Source of the DNA: Companilactobacillus kimchii DSM 13961 = JCM 10707
Lineage (GTDB): Bacteria; Bacillota; Bacilli; Lactobacillales; Lactobacillaceae
Reading direction: 5' to 3'
DNA: 64,000 nt
Assembly: GCF_001435445.1 (NCBI RefSeq)
Contig: NZ_AZDH01000017.1
Span: 1-64,000 of the forward strand
The position numbers and the translations under genes are program-made. The notes under the pieces are model-generated. The model was not told where the DNA came from. It searched no databases and saw nothing but the letters and a program-made list of their open reading frames with translations. Positions 44,260 through 53,258 of this stretch are shown here, one piece after another; position 1 is the first letter of the stretch, and each line of letters starts with the position of its first letter.

Positions 44260-45636
44260 ATGGAGTCAACGGAAAAAGTAGAGGCAACTTCAGCTAAGAA
44301 AAAAGAAAAATCGTTGGGCTTTGATAATGCTTTGCCAAAGTTACCAATGAAAACAATTCTTGCAATGACTTTCGGTTGTATTGGTGTCAATATGGCGTTT
44401 ACATTGCAAGGTTCACAAATGAGTAGAATTACTCAAACAATAGGAGTTAATCCCAATAATCTGGGATGGTTCTTCCTATTGCCACCACTATTAGGAATGT
44501 TTGTTCAACCATTATTGGGTAAATATTCTGATAGTACTTGGACACGTTGGGGTAGAAGAATTCCTTATTTAATTGTAGGTGCTCCAATCACGGTGGTTGT
44601 TATGGTATTACTACCATTTACCGGTTCGTTTGGATTTGGCTATGGTTCTATGACAGCTTTAGTTTATGCAGCTATAGCAATTGCATTAATGGATTTGTTC
44701 AGTAATGTTTGTTTAGCACCGTACAAAATGTTAGCCGGAGATATGGTTAATGAAGATCAAAAGAATTTGGCTTGGTCTTGGCAACAAATTTTTAGTTATG
44801 CCGGTGGTATCTTAGCAGCTTTGTTACCATTTATTCTCACAAAGATGGGTATTGCAAATACAGCAGCCAAGGGACAAGTTCCATTAACTGTTATTTGGGC
44901 ATATTTGATTGGCGCTGCTATGTTATTGATTACTAGTGTAGTAACAATTCTCAATGTTAAAGAATATAATCCTGAAACATACGCTAAGTATCATAAAATT
45001 AAATCAGATGCACAAAAAGTTACACCCAGCTTATGGAAACTATTGAAGAAAGCTCCAAGAGCATTTTGGGAATTATCAATAGTTCAATTATTTAGTTGGA
45101 TTGGTATCATGTATACTTGGACTTACGCAACAGGAGCAATGGCCAATAATATTTGGCACACAACTAATCCAGCATCAGCCGGTTTCCAGGCAGCTGGTAA
45201 CTGGTATGGTGTTATGACAGCCTTTTATAGTGTTGCAGCTTTGATTTGGGGATTATTTTATGCCAAAACTAAAGCTAATCAACGTAAACTATGGTATTCA
45301 GTAGGATTGTTTGCTGACGCCATTAGTATCATTATTGTTGCTACTACACATAGTCAGTGGATTGCATTGATTGCTTTTGCACTATATGGAATAGGTAACT
45401 TTACTATTAATACATTGCCATTTACTATGTTGACAACATCATTAGATGGTAAGAATAATGGATCATACTTAGGGTTATTCAATATTGCGGTTTGTCTACC
45501 ACAAATTATTGGTTCATTAGCAAGTTTCATTATCTTCCCAATGGTTGGTAGTAGCCAAAGTATGATGATGATTATTGGATTTGTAGCCATGGTAATTGGT
45601 GGCTTTTCAGTAGCTATTGTCCATGAAGGTAAATAG
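44260..45636 (+). CDS. malT: GPH/SLC45-type maltose (alpha-glucoside) transporter
   Basis: Secondary sugar transporter of the GPH/MFS class, 458 residues, 12 helices. N-terminal Lys-rich cytoplasmic tail, then helix 1 FGCIGVNMAFTLQGSQMSRI and the conserved DSTWTRWGRRIPYL loop between helices 2 and 3. This set is found in MalT of lactobacilli next to alpha-glucosidase and a LacI regulator, so uptake of maltose or isomaltose-type sugars by proton symport is likely. Twenty bases after the glucosidase gene, so in the same operon under the twin-operator promoter. The upstream glucosidase being broken, sugar imported here would need another hydrolase. Confidence 0.88.
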   Translation: MESTEKVEATSAKKKEKSLGFDNALPKLPMKTILAMTFGCIGVNMAFTLQGSQMSRITQTIGVNPNNLGWFFLLPPLLGMFVQPLLGKYSDSTWTRWGRRIPYLIVGAPITVVVMVLLPFTGSFGFGYGSMTALVYAAIAIALMDLFSNVCLAPYKMLAGDMVNEDQKNLAWSWQQIFSYAGGILAALLPFILTKMGIANTAAKGQVPLTVIWAYLIGAAMLLITSVVTILNVKEYNPETYAKYHKIKSDAQKVTPSLWKLLKKAPRAFWELSIVQLFSWIGIMYTWTYATGAMANNIWHTTNPASAGFQAAGNWYGVMTAFYSVAALIWGLFYAKTKANQRKLWYSVGLFADAISIIIVATTHSQWIALIAFALYGIGNFTINTLPFTMLTTSLDGKNNGSYLGLFNIAVCLPQIIGSLASFIIFPMVGSSQSMMMIIGFVAMVIGGFSVAIVHEGK

Positions 45637-45709
45637 TAAAAATTCACTATTCAAAAGTAAAATAAACGATTAAAATATTATTGTAAGCAAATACAAGGAG
45701 GGTGGATGA

Positions 45710-46729
45710 ATGTCAGCGACAATAAAAGATATTGCAAATAAAGTCGGAGTAGCACCGTCCACTGTCTCTCGGGTTTTGTCTAATAAGACTAAGTATTATA
45801 ATTCTTTGACAGCTGAGAAAGTTAAAAAGGCTGCGGAAGAATTAGGATATAAGAAGAATCAAGCAGCTGTTGAACTGGTGAAAAGAGAAAGTAATGTGAT
45901 TGCAGCAGTAGTTAGTTCTGTAAAAACTAATTTTGCCGGAGAAATAATTGATGGAATCCAAGAAGAGGCACTAAAGCATGGTTACGATTTGATAGTAGTT
46001 TATGCCGGAAGTGCTGACTCTGATGAACAAAAAAGAGCTTTATTAACAGTTATCGAAAGACCTGTGATGGGAATATTGTTGCTTTCGATAGCGCTTGGAG
46101 AAGATAATCTTAAATTGTTGAAGGAATCTCAAATTCCGTATTGTTTTTTGTCAATGGCTTTTGATGACAACAGACCCTTCATCAGTTCGGATGATGAAGA
46201 AGTTGGTTATAAAGCAACAAAATTGCTGATTGATAAAGGTCATCGAAAAATTGGCCTAGCTGGAATTGATAAATTTCCTTATACTGGACGTTTAAGGCTA
46301 CAAGGATATAAAAAAGCTTTAGATGAAGCGGGAATTGTCTTCCAAGAAGATTGGATACAAACCGGTGACTACAGTTATTTATCTGGTGAAAAGGCGATGG
46401 ATCAATATGGAAAAGATACCGACTTGACTGGTATTGTTGCTGTCAGTGATATGGTGGCGATTGGCCTATTGAATAAAGCTAGAAATTTAGGATTGAATGT
46501 TCCTGGAGATTTATCTATCGTAAGTATCGATGGTACAGAAATGTGTAGAATCGTACAGCCACAATTGACAAGTATTTCTCAAAATTTCTTTGAAATGGGC
46601 AAGAGTGGAGTACAAAGGATTGAAGATATAAAGAAGCATAAGAAGTTGGTTAATCTTCAACAGATGATTCCAACACGTATAGAAGAACGGCAGAGTACTA
46701 CACAAAAAGAGAATCTCACATATTTTTAA
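45710..46729 (+). CDS. malR: LacI-family regulator of the malL-malT operon
   Basis: 339 residues. The N-terminal LacI helix-turn-helix is clear (TIKDIANKVGVAPSTVSRVLSN), with the hinge helix after it, and a periplasmic-binding-protein-like sugar-sensing domain with the typical IPYCFLSMAFDD and SIVSIDGTEMCRIVQPQLTSI strands. It is the expected ligand of the two GCAAACGTTTGC operators upstream of the operon; the match to symmetric LacI sites with central CG is good. AAGGAGGGTGG precedes the ATG. Its stop lies inside a 19-bp bidirectional terminator. Confidence 0.9.
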   Translation: MSATIKDIANKVGVAPSTVSRVLSNKTKYYNSLTAEKVKKAAEELGYKKNQAAVELVKRESNVIAAVVSSVKTNFAGEIIDGIQEEALKHGYDLIVVYAGSADSDEQKRALLTVIERPVMGILLLSIALGEDNLKLLKESQIPYCFLSMAFDDNRPFISSDDEEVGYKATKLLIDKGHRKIGLAGIDKFPYTGRLRLQGYKKALDEAGIVFQEDWIQTGDYSYLSGEKAMDQYGKDTDLTGIVAVSDMVAIGLLNKARNLGLNVPGDLSIVSIDGTEMCRIVQPQLTSISQNFFEMGKSGVQRIEDIKKHKKLVNLQQMIPTRIEERQSTTQKENLTYF

Positions 46730-46748
46730 GTGAGATTCTCTTTTTGTG
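46701..46748. terminator. Bidirectional terminator with both gene ends
   Basis: Perfect 19-bp stem (CACAAAAAGAGAATCTCAC and complement) with a 10-base loop. The malR stop codon lies in the loop; the convergent TetR gene ends one base after the stem. Confidence 0.9.
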
Positions 46749-47321
46749 TTATTTGAAAATCTTTGAATTTCTAAAAGAATAATTTTGATAAGCTACTTTC
46801 AAAAATTCAGGCGTGTGTTGATATTGGAAAGTGGCTAACTCTTCTATAGTAATAGAAGACAAATTATTAAGCCACTCATTGAATAATCCCATACTACCGT
46901 AAGAATGGTACTTAATAGCATATTCCTGCTCAGATGTTAATTTAGTTTGATAAAAATTTTCCACTGCTGCTTTAGCCGAAGCTATATTGAATTTCTGTAT
47001 ATATTGATTTATCGAGTTTTGAGAGTGATCGGTATAAGTTCGTTGGTAAAAAGTTTTTCGCTTTTCCATTTGAATTAGGTTTCTTTTGATACTGGTAATT
47101 GAATATTCTGGTTTCTTATCGCCATAGATTAAAGAAAAATCGTATAGAAAAATCCAGGCCACTAATTCATATTTATCATGAAAATGATAATAAAAAGTTT
47201 GAGGAATGGTGTCACATCTTTTGCAGAGATCGACAATTCGGATTTTATCCATAGGGATGGTCTTTAACATTGTCTCTAATTCTTTAGCAAACAACAATTT
47301 GGTTTGATCTTTAAGTGTCAT
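46749..47321 (-). CDS. TetR-family regulator
   Basis: 190 residues. N-terminal HTH (about 5-55; KIRIVDLCKRCDTIPQTFYYHFHDKYELVAWIF) of TetR type, with a C-terminal domain of about 110 residues of the TetR_C_8/DhaS-like class. It is divergent from an NmrA-like oxidoreductase gene with an inverted repeat over that promoter, so it probably controls it. GAGGG precedes the ATG. The recognition helix and domain order are intact, unlike the frameshifted TetR gene at 27.6 kb. Confidence 0.85.
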   Translation of the reverse strand: MTLKDQTKLLFAKELETMLKTIPMDKIRIVDLCKRCDTIPQTFYYHFHDKYELVAWIFLYDFSLIYGDKKPEYSITSIKRNLIQMEKRKTFYQRTYTDHSQNSINQYIQKFNIASAKAAVENFYQTKLTSEQEYAIKYHSYGSMGLFNEWLNNLSSITIEELATFQYQHTPEFLKVAYQNYSFRNSKIFK

Positions 47322-47336
47322 ATTTAGCCCTCTATT

Positions 47337-47389
47337 TATATAAAAGTGTAATTACATCTAATTTTTATACATTTTAACACTTTTGTATA
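47337..47389. promoter_or_regulatory. Inverted repeat operator over the NmrA gene promoter
   Basis: TATATAAAAGTGT at 47337-47349 and ACACTTTTGTATA at 47377-47389 are near-perfect complements. The second arm overlaps a -10-like TATAAT (47386-47391) of the rightward gene. Consistent with control by the divergent TetR protein. Confidence 0.55.
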
Positions 47390-47453
47390 ATGAAATGTCT
47401 TAGACATGCCGTTAGTATTATCAACATGTCAAAAGTAAGAAGGAGAAATTACT

Positions 47454-48302
47454 ATGAATATTATGATAACCGGAGCAAGTGGTGAATATGGTAATTATGC
47501 CATCGATTACTTGAAGAAATTTGCACCAGAGGCTAATTTGTTTGGATTGGTTAGAAGTACGACTAAGGGTGAGGCGTTAAAAGCTAAAGGTGTTAATATC
47601 AGAATTGGTGATTACACAGACGCTAATTCTATGATTGATGCGCTTAAAGGAATCGATCGGCTACTTTTTGTATCAGTTTCCAGACCTAACATCCAACAAA
47701 ATGTTGTTCAAGCGGCTCAAGTCAACCACGTAAAATATATTGCTTATACAAGTATTTCTCATCCTGAGTATTCAAAATTTGGATTAGAAACTATTCATAA
47801 ACAAACGGAAAATTGGATTAAAGAATCAGGTATTCCTCATACTTTTTTACGAAATAGTTGGTATACAGAATTAAATCAAGCCTTATTCGATTATGCTGCT
47901 AAAACAAAGCAATTTCCATATTTGGCTAAGAAGGGCAAGTTGTCTTTTGCCTTAAAGAGAGAGTATGCCGAAGCTGGAGCTAAAGTTATTGCTGACGGAA
48001 ATTATGGAGAAGTACTCGATTTAGCTGGTGAACCTAGAACTTATCATCAAATAGCTTTAGCCACTCAAGAGGCTTTGAATACAAAGTTAGATATTAAAGA
48101 GATCTCAGTTAATAATTTTATTCCAAAATTAGAGAATGCTGGTATTTCCACACAGTGGGCTTCAGTTTCAGAAGCTTATCAAGAATATACTCTTAAAGGT
48201 AACAATGGTGAAGATGAGGCCAATATCTTGGACTTTGAAAAAGTATTGGATCATCCGTTAACAGATTTGCCATCGGCAATTAAAGAATTAATCAATAAAT
48301 AA
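47454..48302 (+). CDS. NmrA-like NAD(P)H-dependent oxidoreductase (azoreductase/quinone reductase type)
   Basis: 282 residues. Extended Rossmann fold with the glycine motif MITGASGEYGNYA at the start and the segment VKYIAYTSISHPE; the protein lacks the SDR Tyr-x-x-x-Lys pair, as in NmrA and QorB-type quinone reductases. Likely binds NADP(H) and reduces quinones or electrophiles. GAAGGAG precedes the ATG. Divergent from a TetR gene; the pair resembles redox-stress switches (inference). Confidence 0.83.
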   Translation: MNIMITGASGEYGNYAIDYLKKFAPEANLFGLVRSTTKGEALKAKGVNIRIGDYTDANSMIDALKGIDRLLFVSVSRPNIQQNVVQAAQVNHVKYIAYTSISHPEYSKFGLETIHKQTENWIKESGIPHTFLRNSWYTELNQALFDYAAKTKQFPYLAKKGKLSFALKREYAEAGAKVIADGNYGEVLDLAGEPRTYHQIALATQEALNTKLDIKEISVNNFIPKLENAGISTQWASVSEAYQEYTLKGNNGEDEANILDFEKVLDHPLTDLPSAIKELINK

Positions 48303-48345
48303 AAAACTCCTCTAGACTTTATTTTATCTAGAGGAATCTTTATTT
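48303..48345. terminator. Bidirectional terminator
   Basis: Stem CTCCTCTAGA / TCTAGAGGAA with a 10-base loop and T-rich tails between convergent genes. Confidence 0.65.
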
Positions 48346-48723
48346 TGGTATGACTTCAATTGTAGTACTGCGAGGTCCTGCTTGAATCATTGGAGGTAAG
48401 TAGGGACTATTTTGATATTTGTCATGATAACCTTGATCTACTAATTCATTGATTCTGTCATCATGTAACTTCTTGAAAACTACTTCATGATTAGAACCAT
48501 CTAAGAAAATTCGGCCACCCTGTTGTTGAATAGCGGAACGATACCAACGTGAATTCTGTCCATTCCAAGCACGGATAAATAATTTATGGTCAACAACGAC
48601 TGACCATATCCAAGTTGGCGTTCCATAAGTTTTACCGTCACTGTAGAATGGAGAAACTCTAAAATCATCAGCTTTGGCAAAATTTTGGAGTTGTTCTAAT
48701 GTCCATTTGTTTTCACTCATCAT
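48340..48723 (-). CDS. DUF2255-family protein
   Basis: 127 residues, cytoplasmic. Pattern DDFRVSPFYSDGKTYGTPTWIWSVVVDHKLFIRAWNGQNSRWYRSAI matches DUF2255 proteins (FMN-binding split-barrel-like fold, function unknown). Translated after an SDR gene, with a 12-base gap, and both belong to one leftward operon. AGGTGAAA precedes the ATG. A flavin-linked role in the redox cluster would fit, but is only inferred. Confidence 0.78.
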   Translation of the reverse strand: MMSENKWTLEQLQNFAKADDFRVSPFYSDGKTYGTPTWIWSVVVDHKLFIRAWNGQNSRWYRSAIQQQGGRIFLDGSNHEVVFKKLHDDRINELVDQGYHDKYQNSPYLPPMIQAGPRSTTIEVIPK

Positions 48724-48735
48724 AATTTCACCTAA

Positions 48736-49479
48736 TTACCAAGGTTGGTTTGTTGGGCCAACGGTAAACTCACTAACATTAGTATCTTCTGGTTGGTCAA
48801 TAGCAAAGGCAACAACATTAGCAACACGATCAGGTCCAATTTGATATTTATCATAGTTGGCTTGCATTGCTTTAGCAGCGTCAGGATCAGTGATGGTACT
48901 CAATAATTCAGTATGAATAGCAGCTGGATAGATTGTAGCCGTTCTAATATTGCTATTTTCTTGGGCAGATTCCATTCGTAAAACCTCCATTAAATCACGA
49001 ACGGCATGCTTAGTAGCACCGTAGACGCCAACACCAGGATATGGTTTCAAACCGGCAACTGAAGAAGTGGTAATGATATGACCACCATTTTGTTCCTTGA
49101 AAGTAGGAAGGACGGCAGCAATACCATTGAGAATTCCTTTGATATTAACGTCGACGGTTTTGTTCCATTCGTCAGTTTTTAATTTATCAATTTCTGAACT
49201 TGGCATTAAGCCGGCGTTCAAGAAAATAACATCAACTTTACCAAAGGTGTCTTTAGCAGTTTTAACTAATTGCTTGCTGTCATCAGGGTTGGTAACGTCG
49301 GTGATACGATAAATTGCTTCGCCACCATTTTCTTTAATTTTATTAACGATTTGTTGTAATTTTTCCTCACGACGGGCACCTAAAACTAGTTTAGCACCCT
49401 TTTGGGCTAGTAACATAGCGGTGGCAGCACCAATACCACTTGAGGCACCTGTAATAATAACGACTTTATCTTTGATCAT
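48736..49479 (-). CDS. Short-chain dehydrogenase/reductase
   Basis: About 247 residues, classical SDR. Cofactor motif TGASSGIGAA near residue 10, NAG at about 86, catalytic Ser in TTSSVAGL near 139, and YGATK (Tyr-x-x-x-Lys) near 152. An NADP(H)-dependent oxidoreductase of unknown substrate. The ATG at 49479 follows AAGGGGAAA. Divergent from a LysR regulator gene, which likely controls it. The N-terminal extension of the open frame is not used. Confidence 0.9.
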   Translation of the reverse strand: MIKDKVVIITGASSGIGAATAMLLAQKGAKLVLGARREEKLQQIVNKIKENGGEAIYRITDVTNPDDSKQLVKTAKDTFGKVDVIFLNAGLMPSSEIDKLKTDEWNKTVDVNIKGILNGIAAVLPTFKEQNGGHIITTSSVAGLKPYPGVGVYGATKHAVRDLMEVLRMESAQENSNIRTATIYPAAIHTELLSTITDPDAAKAMQANYDKYQIGPDRVANVVAFAIDQPEDTNVSEFTVGPTNQPW

Positions 49480-49606
49480 ATTTATATTTCCCCTTGAGTT
49501 AATCAATTTGTTTACGTGTATTAGAATAGGTCTTGAATTAGGCAATGTCTAATACTTATAATGTATCTAAAACCATACAATATTGTAATAGTAAGGAGAA
49601 ATGAAA

Positions 49607-50482
49607 ATGGAATTACGAGTTTTACGTTATTTCCAAGCGGTAGCGACAGAGTTAAATTTTAGTAGAGCTGCTGAAAAATTACATGTTTCTCAACCAACCA
49701 TTTCTAGACAATTGAAGGATTTGGAGGATGAAGTAGGCGTAACTTTGATAAAAAGAGGTGGACGCTCAATCGAATTGACTAGTGAGGGTGAATATTTTTC
49801 TAATCAGGTGAATCAAATTTTAGCCTTGGCTGATAAAACACTCGATAATATGCAAATAGGTCAGGATATTACCGGATCAATCGTTATCGGTAGTGCTGAA
49901 ACAAAAAGCTTCATTAGTGTAGCTCAGTCAATCAAAGCTTTAAGAGATAAGTATCCACATATTAAAATTAATATTGTTAGTACGAATGCTAATGATGTTA
50001 GAAGAAATTTAGATTCAGGAAACTTTGACTTTGGTATTGTAGTAGATCCGGCTTCAAAAAAGGATTATGAATTCATTCACTTATTGGGTGAAAGTCGTTG
50101 GGGAGTTTTAATGCCACGTACTTCTGATTTAGCCGATAAAGATCATCTAACGTTGGATGATTTGGAGAATCGTGACATGATTGTTACTCAGCAGAATGGT
50201 TTTTTAGATGCCTTAAAGGATTGGTATGGTGAGAGCACTAAGAAGTTCAATATTGTAGCAACTTATAATTTGCTTTATAACGCATCATTACTGGTTTCGG
50301 CTGGAGTAGGTTACGCTCTATGTGTTGATGGAATTATTAATACTAATCAATCCGATTTAATTTTTGTACCGTTGAAACCTCGTCGAACAGCAAGTACTAA
50401 TTTAGTTTGGCAAAAAGGACGAAAACTTTCTCAGGCTGCCGAAGCTTTTTTGAAACAAATATCTAGTGATATTAATAAATAA
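49607..50482 (+). CDS. LysR-family transcription regulator
   Basis: About 291 residues. N-terminal winged HTH (MELRVLRYFQAVATELNFSRAAEKLHVSQPTISRQLKDLE), then a substrate-binding domain of the type 2 periplasmic fold. LysR proteins usually regulate a divergently transcribed gene; here the SDR/DUF2255 operon begins 127 bases away. The ATG at 49607 is placed nine bases after AAGGAG; a codon earlier, MKM gives another start. Terminator at the end. Confidence 0.9.
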   Translation: MELRVLRYFQAVATELNFSRAAEKLHVSQPTISRQLKDLEDEVGVTLIKRGGRSIELTSEGEYFSNQVNQILALADKTLDNMQIGQDITGSIVIGSAETKSFISVAQSIKALRDKYPHIKINIVSTNANDVRRNLDSGNFDFGIVVDPASKKDYEFIHLLGESRWGVLMPRTSDLADKDHLTLDDLENRDMIVTQQNGFLDALKDWYGESTKKFNIVATYNLLYNASLLVSAGVGYALCVDGIINTNQSDLIFVPLKPRRTASTNLVWQKGRKLSQAAEAFLKQISSDINK

Positions 50483-50483
50483 A

Positions 50484-50518
50484 AAAACTGCAGATTTGAA
50501 AATCTAGCAGTTTTTTTT
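50484..50518 (+). terminator. Rho-independent terminator
   Basis: Stem AACTGCAGATTT / AAATCTAGCAGTT (one bulge) and eight T after the LysR gene. Confidence 0.8.
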
Positions 50519-50615
50519 GGCACGATAAGCTAAGTACATGTCATTTTATGTCATTAAGATTGACGTCATTTGTCGGTATTATAGGGTACATAAATTGAGA
50601 CATGGAGGCAGACAG

Positions 50616-51428
50616 ATGTCAGTTATTTTAATTACAGGAGCAAGTAGTGGGATTGGTTATCAAACAGCAGAGTTATTAGCATTACAAGATAATATCGTAT
50701 ATGGTGCAGCTCGTAGATTAGACAAGTTAAATGAATTGAAAAAATATAATGTCCGTCCACTGGAATTGGATATCACTGATGAAGAATCTATTAAGAATGC
50801 TGTTAAAACTATTATCAAAGAAGAAGGACGTATTGATGTTTTAATCAATAATGCTGGTTATGGTTCTTATGGAGCAGTTGAGGATGTCTCAATTGAAGAA
50901 GCCAAGCGACAATTTGATGTTAACTTATTCGGAATGGCACAATTAACCAAATTAGTATTACCATATATGAGAAAACAACATGAGGGACGAATCATTAATA
51001 CTTCTTCCATGGGAGGACGTTTAGTTAGTTATATGGGAGCTTGGTATCACGCTACTAAGTATGCTGTAGAGGCTTTTAGTGACGCATTAAGAATGGAAAC
51101 TAAAGAATTTGGAATTAAAGTTTCCATTATTGAACCCGGTGGTATCAAAACCAATTGGGGTTTCATTGCGGCTGATAAACTACAAAAATCTGCTCAAGAT
51201 GGTGCCTATGAAGAACAGGCCAACAAAGCTGCTGCAGGAATGAGAAAACAATACTCATCTAATATGATGTCTAATCCTAAAGTGGTTTCCAAAACTATTT
51301 TAAGAGCAGTTAGTTCAGACCATCCCAAAACTAGATATCTTATCGGCTTTGGAGCTAAACCGTTGGTATTTGCCAAAACAATCTTACCAACAACAATTTT
51401 TGATTTTATAATGAAGCATGCTAGTTAA
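50616..51428 (+). CDS. Short-chain dehydrogenase/reductase
   Basis: About 270 residues, classical SDR fold. TGASSGIGYQT near residue 8, NNAGYG near 83, catalytic Ser in NTSSMGG near 132 and YHATKYAVEA (Tyr-x-x-x-Lys) near 147. Looks like the group annotated as oxidoreductase/ketoreductase of the 3-oxoacyl-ACP-like class; substrate unknown. GGAGG lies 12 bases before ATG 50616. It is followed after 21 bases by an AraC regulator gene, probably in the same operon. Confidence 0.9.
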   Translation: MSVILITGASSGIGYQTAELLALQDNIVYGAARRLDKLNELKKYNVRPLELDITDEESIKNAVKTIIKEEGRIDVLINNAGYGSYGAVEDVSIEEAKRQFDVNLFGMAQLTKLVLPYMRKQHEGRIINTSSMGGRLVSYMGAWYHATKYAVEAFSDALRMETKEFGIKVSIIEPGGIKTNWGFIAADKLQKSAQDGAYEEQANKAAAGMRKQYSSNMMSNPKVVSKTILRAVSSDHPKTRYLIGFGAKPLVFAKTILPTTIFDFIMKHAS

Positions 51429-51449
51429 TAGATAGGAGCTGTTCGATCA

Positions 51450-52427
51450 ATGAAACTGAGTATTTCTAATCAATTTCAGACCTTTATGAATAAAATGGGT
51501 CTCAATATTAATGATATATTGCAGGAGGCGGGGATCAATAAGATTCTGTGGAAGGAAACTATTGAGCTTAATAATAGTGAATATTGGCGTTTATTGGATG
51601 TATTGGATAGTAAAACATCTGATCAAAATATTATCTATTTATCTCAAATAGAAAAAATGAATACTTTTATGCCATCGTTTTTTGCAGCAATGACAGCCCA
51701 AAATGGGTTAGAAGCTATAAAACGGCTTGCTGAATATAAATTTCTAATAGGCCCAGTGAAACTAACAATCACGACTAATGAAAAAAATACCTCTATTCAT
51801 ATTTCGGGGATCGATTTACAGTTAGAATTGCCCCGTTTTACTGTCATGCTAGAACAACTTTTGATACTCAATCTATTGAGAACGGGTACCTCGAAGACGA
51901 TCGTGCCCATTAAAGTGGGGAGCAAGTATGACTATGGAACGGATATAGTTGATGTTTTAAAAATGGCTCCGGAAAAATTAATGGAGAACGAAATTATATT
52001 TGACAATAATGACTTAGCTCAACCCTTTTTATCTTCAAATAATGTTATGTGGACATTTATACGTCCGGAATTGGATCGCAAGAAGTTAGAAGTAAAAAGT
52101 GATAAATCATTGGAAGAAAATATACAGGCGCTTTTGATAAAAAGAATTCCTAGTGGTGATTTTGGGATAGATGAAGTATCGAAGAATTTAAATATTAGTA
52201 AACGAACTTTACAACGAAATTTGAAAACATTAAAAACCTCTTTCAATGAACAAGTAAAGTATGCTCGGCAAAGTTTAGTTAACCCTTTAATGAAGGATGA
52301 AACTTTAACATTGATCGATATAAGTTATTTATTGGGATACTCTGATCCGGAGTCCTTCTCACGAGCTTTTAAGAACTGGTATGGTAAGAGTCCGTCGATT
52401 TATCGAGAAAAAATACTGCTTAAGTAA
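51450..52427 (+). CDS. AraC-family regulator (arabinose-binding-like N-terminus)
   Basis: 325 residues. The N-terminal part (about 15-190) is the AraC-type effector domain with long helical segments (QTFMNKMGLNIND..), as in the OruR/ArgR-like branch of AraC proteins. The C-terminal two HTH motifs (about 225-325) contain SKNLNISKRTLQRNLKTL and the signature ISYLLGYSDPESFSRAFKNWYGKSPSIYR. It is co-transcribed with the SDR gene upstream and probably controls that gene or the NAD(P)-binding protein gene 117 bases downstream. Confidence 0.86.
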   Translation: MKLSISNQFQTFMNKMGLNINDILQEAGINKILWKETIELNNSEYWRLLDVLDSKTSDQNIIYLSQIEKMNTFMPSFFAAMTAQNGLEAIKRLAEYKFLIGPVKLTITTNEKNTSIHISGIDLQLELPRFTVMLEQLLILNLLRTGTSKTIVPIKVGSKYDYGTDIVDVLKMAPEKLMENEIIFDNNDLAQPFLSSNNVMWTFIRPELDRKKLEVKSDKSLEENIQALLIKRIPSGDFGIDEVSKNLNISKRTLQRNLKTLKTSFNEQVKYARQSLVNPLMKDETLTLIDISYLLGYSDPESFSRAFKNWYGKSPSIYREKILLK

Positions 52428-52544
52428 TTAAAATAAATGATATGCTTTTTAAGCATAGATACATATTAGATAGAGGTATTAGACATCTTTTATAAGTGAA
52501 CATAAAATATTCTAGTAAGCTAATCAGAAAGCAGGAATAAATAT

Positions 52545-53186
52545 ATGAGTACAGTAATGATTATTGGTGCCAATGGTGGTACTGCTAGAATATTAATTGA
52601 ACGCATTTTAAAGGAAACAGAGAATAATTTGATTCTTTTTTTGAGGAAAGCTGAAAGATTGAGTCAATATCAAGAAAATGACAGAGTAACAATTGTGGAT
52701 GGGGATGTTCTCAAAACACAAGCTTTAGCAAATGCTATGAAGCCAGCCGATATTATCTATTCAAATGTTGGAGGAACTGATTTGGGTGCTCAAACTAAAA
52801 GTATTTTGGCTGCAATGGAAGAAGAGGGAAAGAAGCGCTTAATTTTCATTAGTGCTTTAGGCGCTCATCATGAAGTGCCAGGTAAATTTGGTGAATGGAA
52901 TGAACAGGCTATTGCGGCATTTTTACCAGGATTTAGAGAGTCAGCTACTCTTTTGGAACAATCAAACCTTTACTATACTGAAGTCCGTCCAGCATGGTTA
53001 ACCGATAATGATGAAATTGATTATGAAGAAACAACCCAAGATCAATCGTTCAAGGGAACAGAAGTTTCACGTGCCAGTGTGGCCGATTTTGTACTGAAAT
53101 TAATCAATAATCCACGTCAAGACCTGCGAGCAAGTGTCGGTTTGAATAAACCAAATACTGATGGCGATAAACCTAGTTGGATGTAA
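52545..53186 (+). CDS. NAD(P)-binding (NmrA/SDR-like) protein
   Basis: 213 residues. Rossmann motif GANGGTARI near the start (Gly-rich GxxGGxA), YSNVGG and IFISALGAHHE; Ser in ISALGAH and YYTEVRPAWL are consistent with an extended SDR of the NmrA/YwnB-like group. It lacks a clear Tyr-x-x-x-Lys. Probably a quinone or NADPH sensing/reducing protein. Downstream of the AraC gene with its own AGCAGGAATAAA-type ribosome binding site. Confidence 0.82.
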   Translation: MSTVMIIGANGGTARILIERILKETENNLILFLRKAERLSQYQENDRVTIVDGDVLKTQALANAMKPADIIYSNVGGTDLGAQTKSILAAMEEEGKKRLIFISALGAHHEVPGKFGEWNEQAIAAFLPGFRESATLLEQSNLYYTEVRPAWLTDNDEIDYEETTQDQSFKGTEVSRASVADFVLKLINNPRQDLRASVGLNKPNTDGDKPSWM

Positions 53187-53258
53187 TTAAAGCCTATCTT
53201 GAAATGTACATTATGGTGTAACATTACTCGTACATAGAAAGTTAGGAGAGTATTTTCC

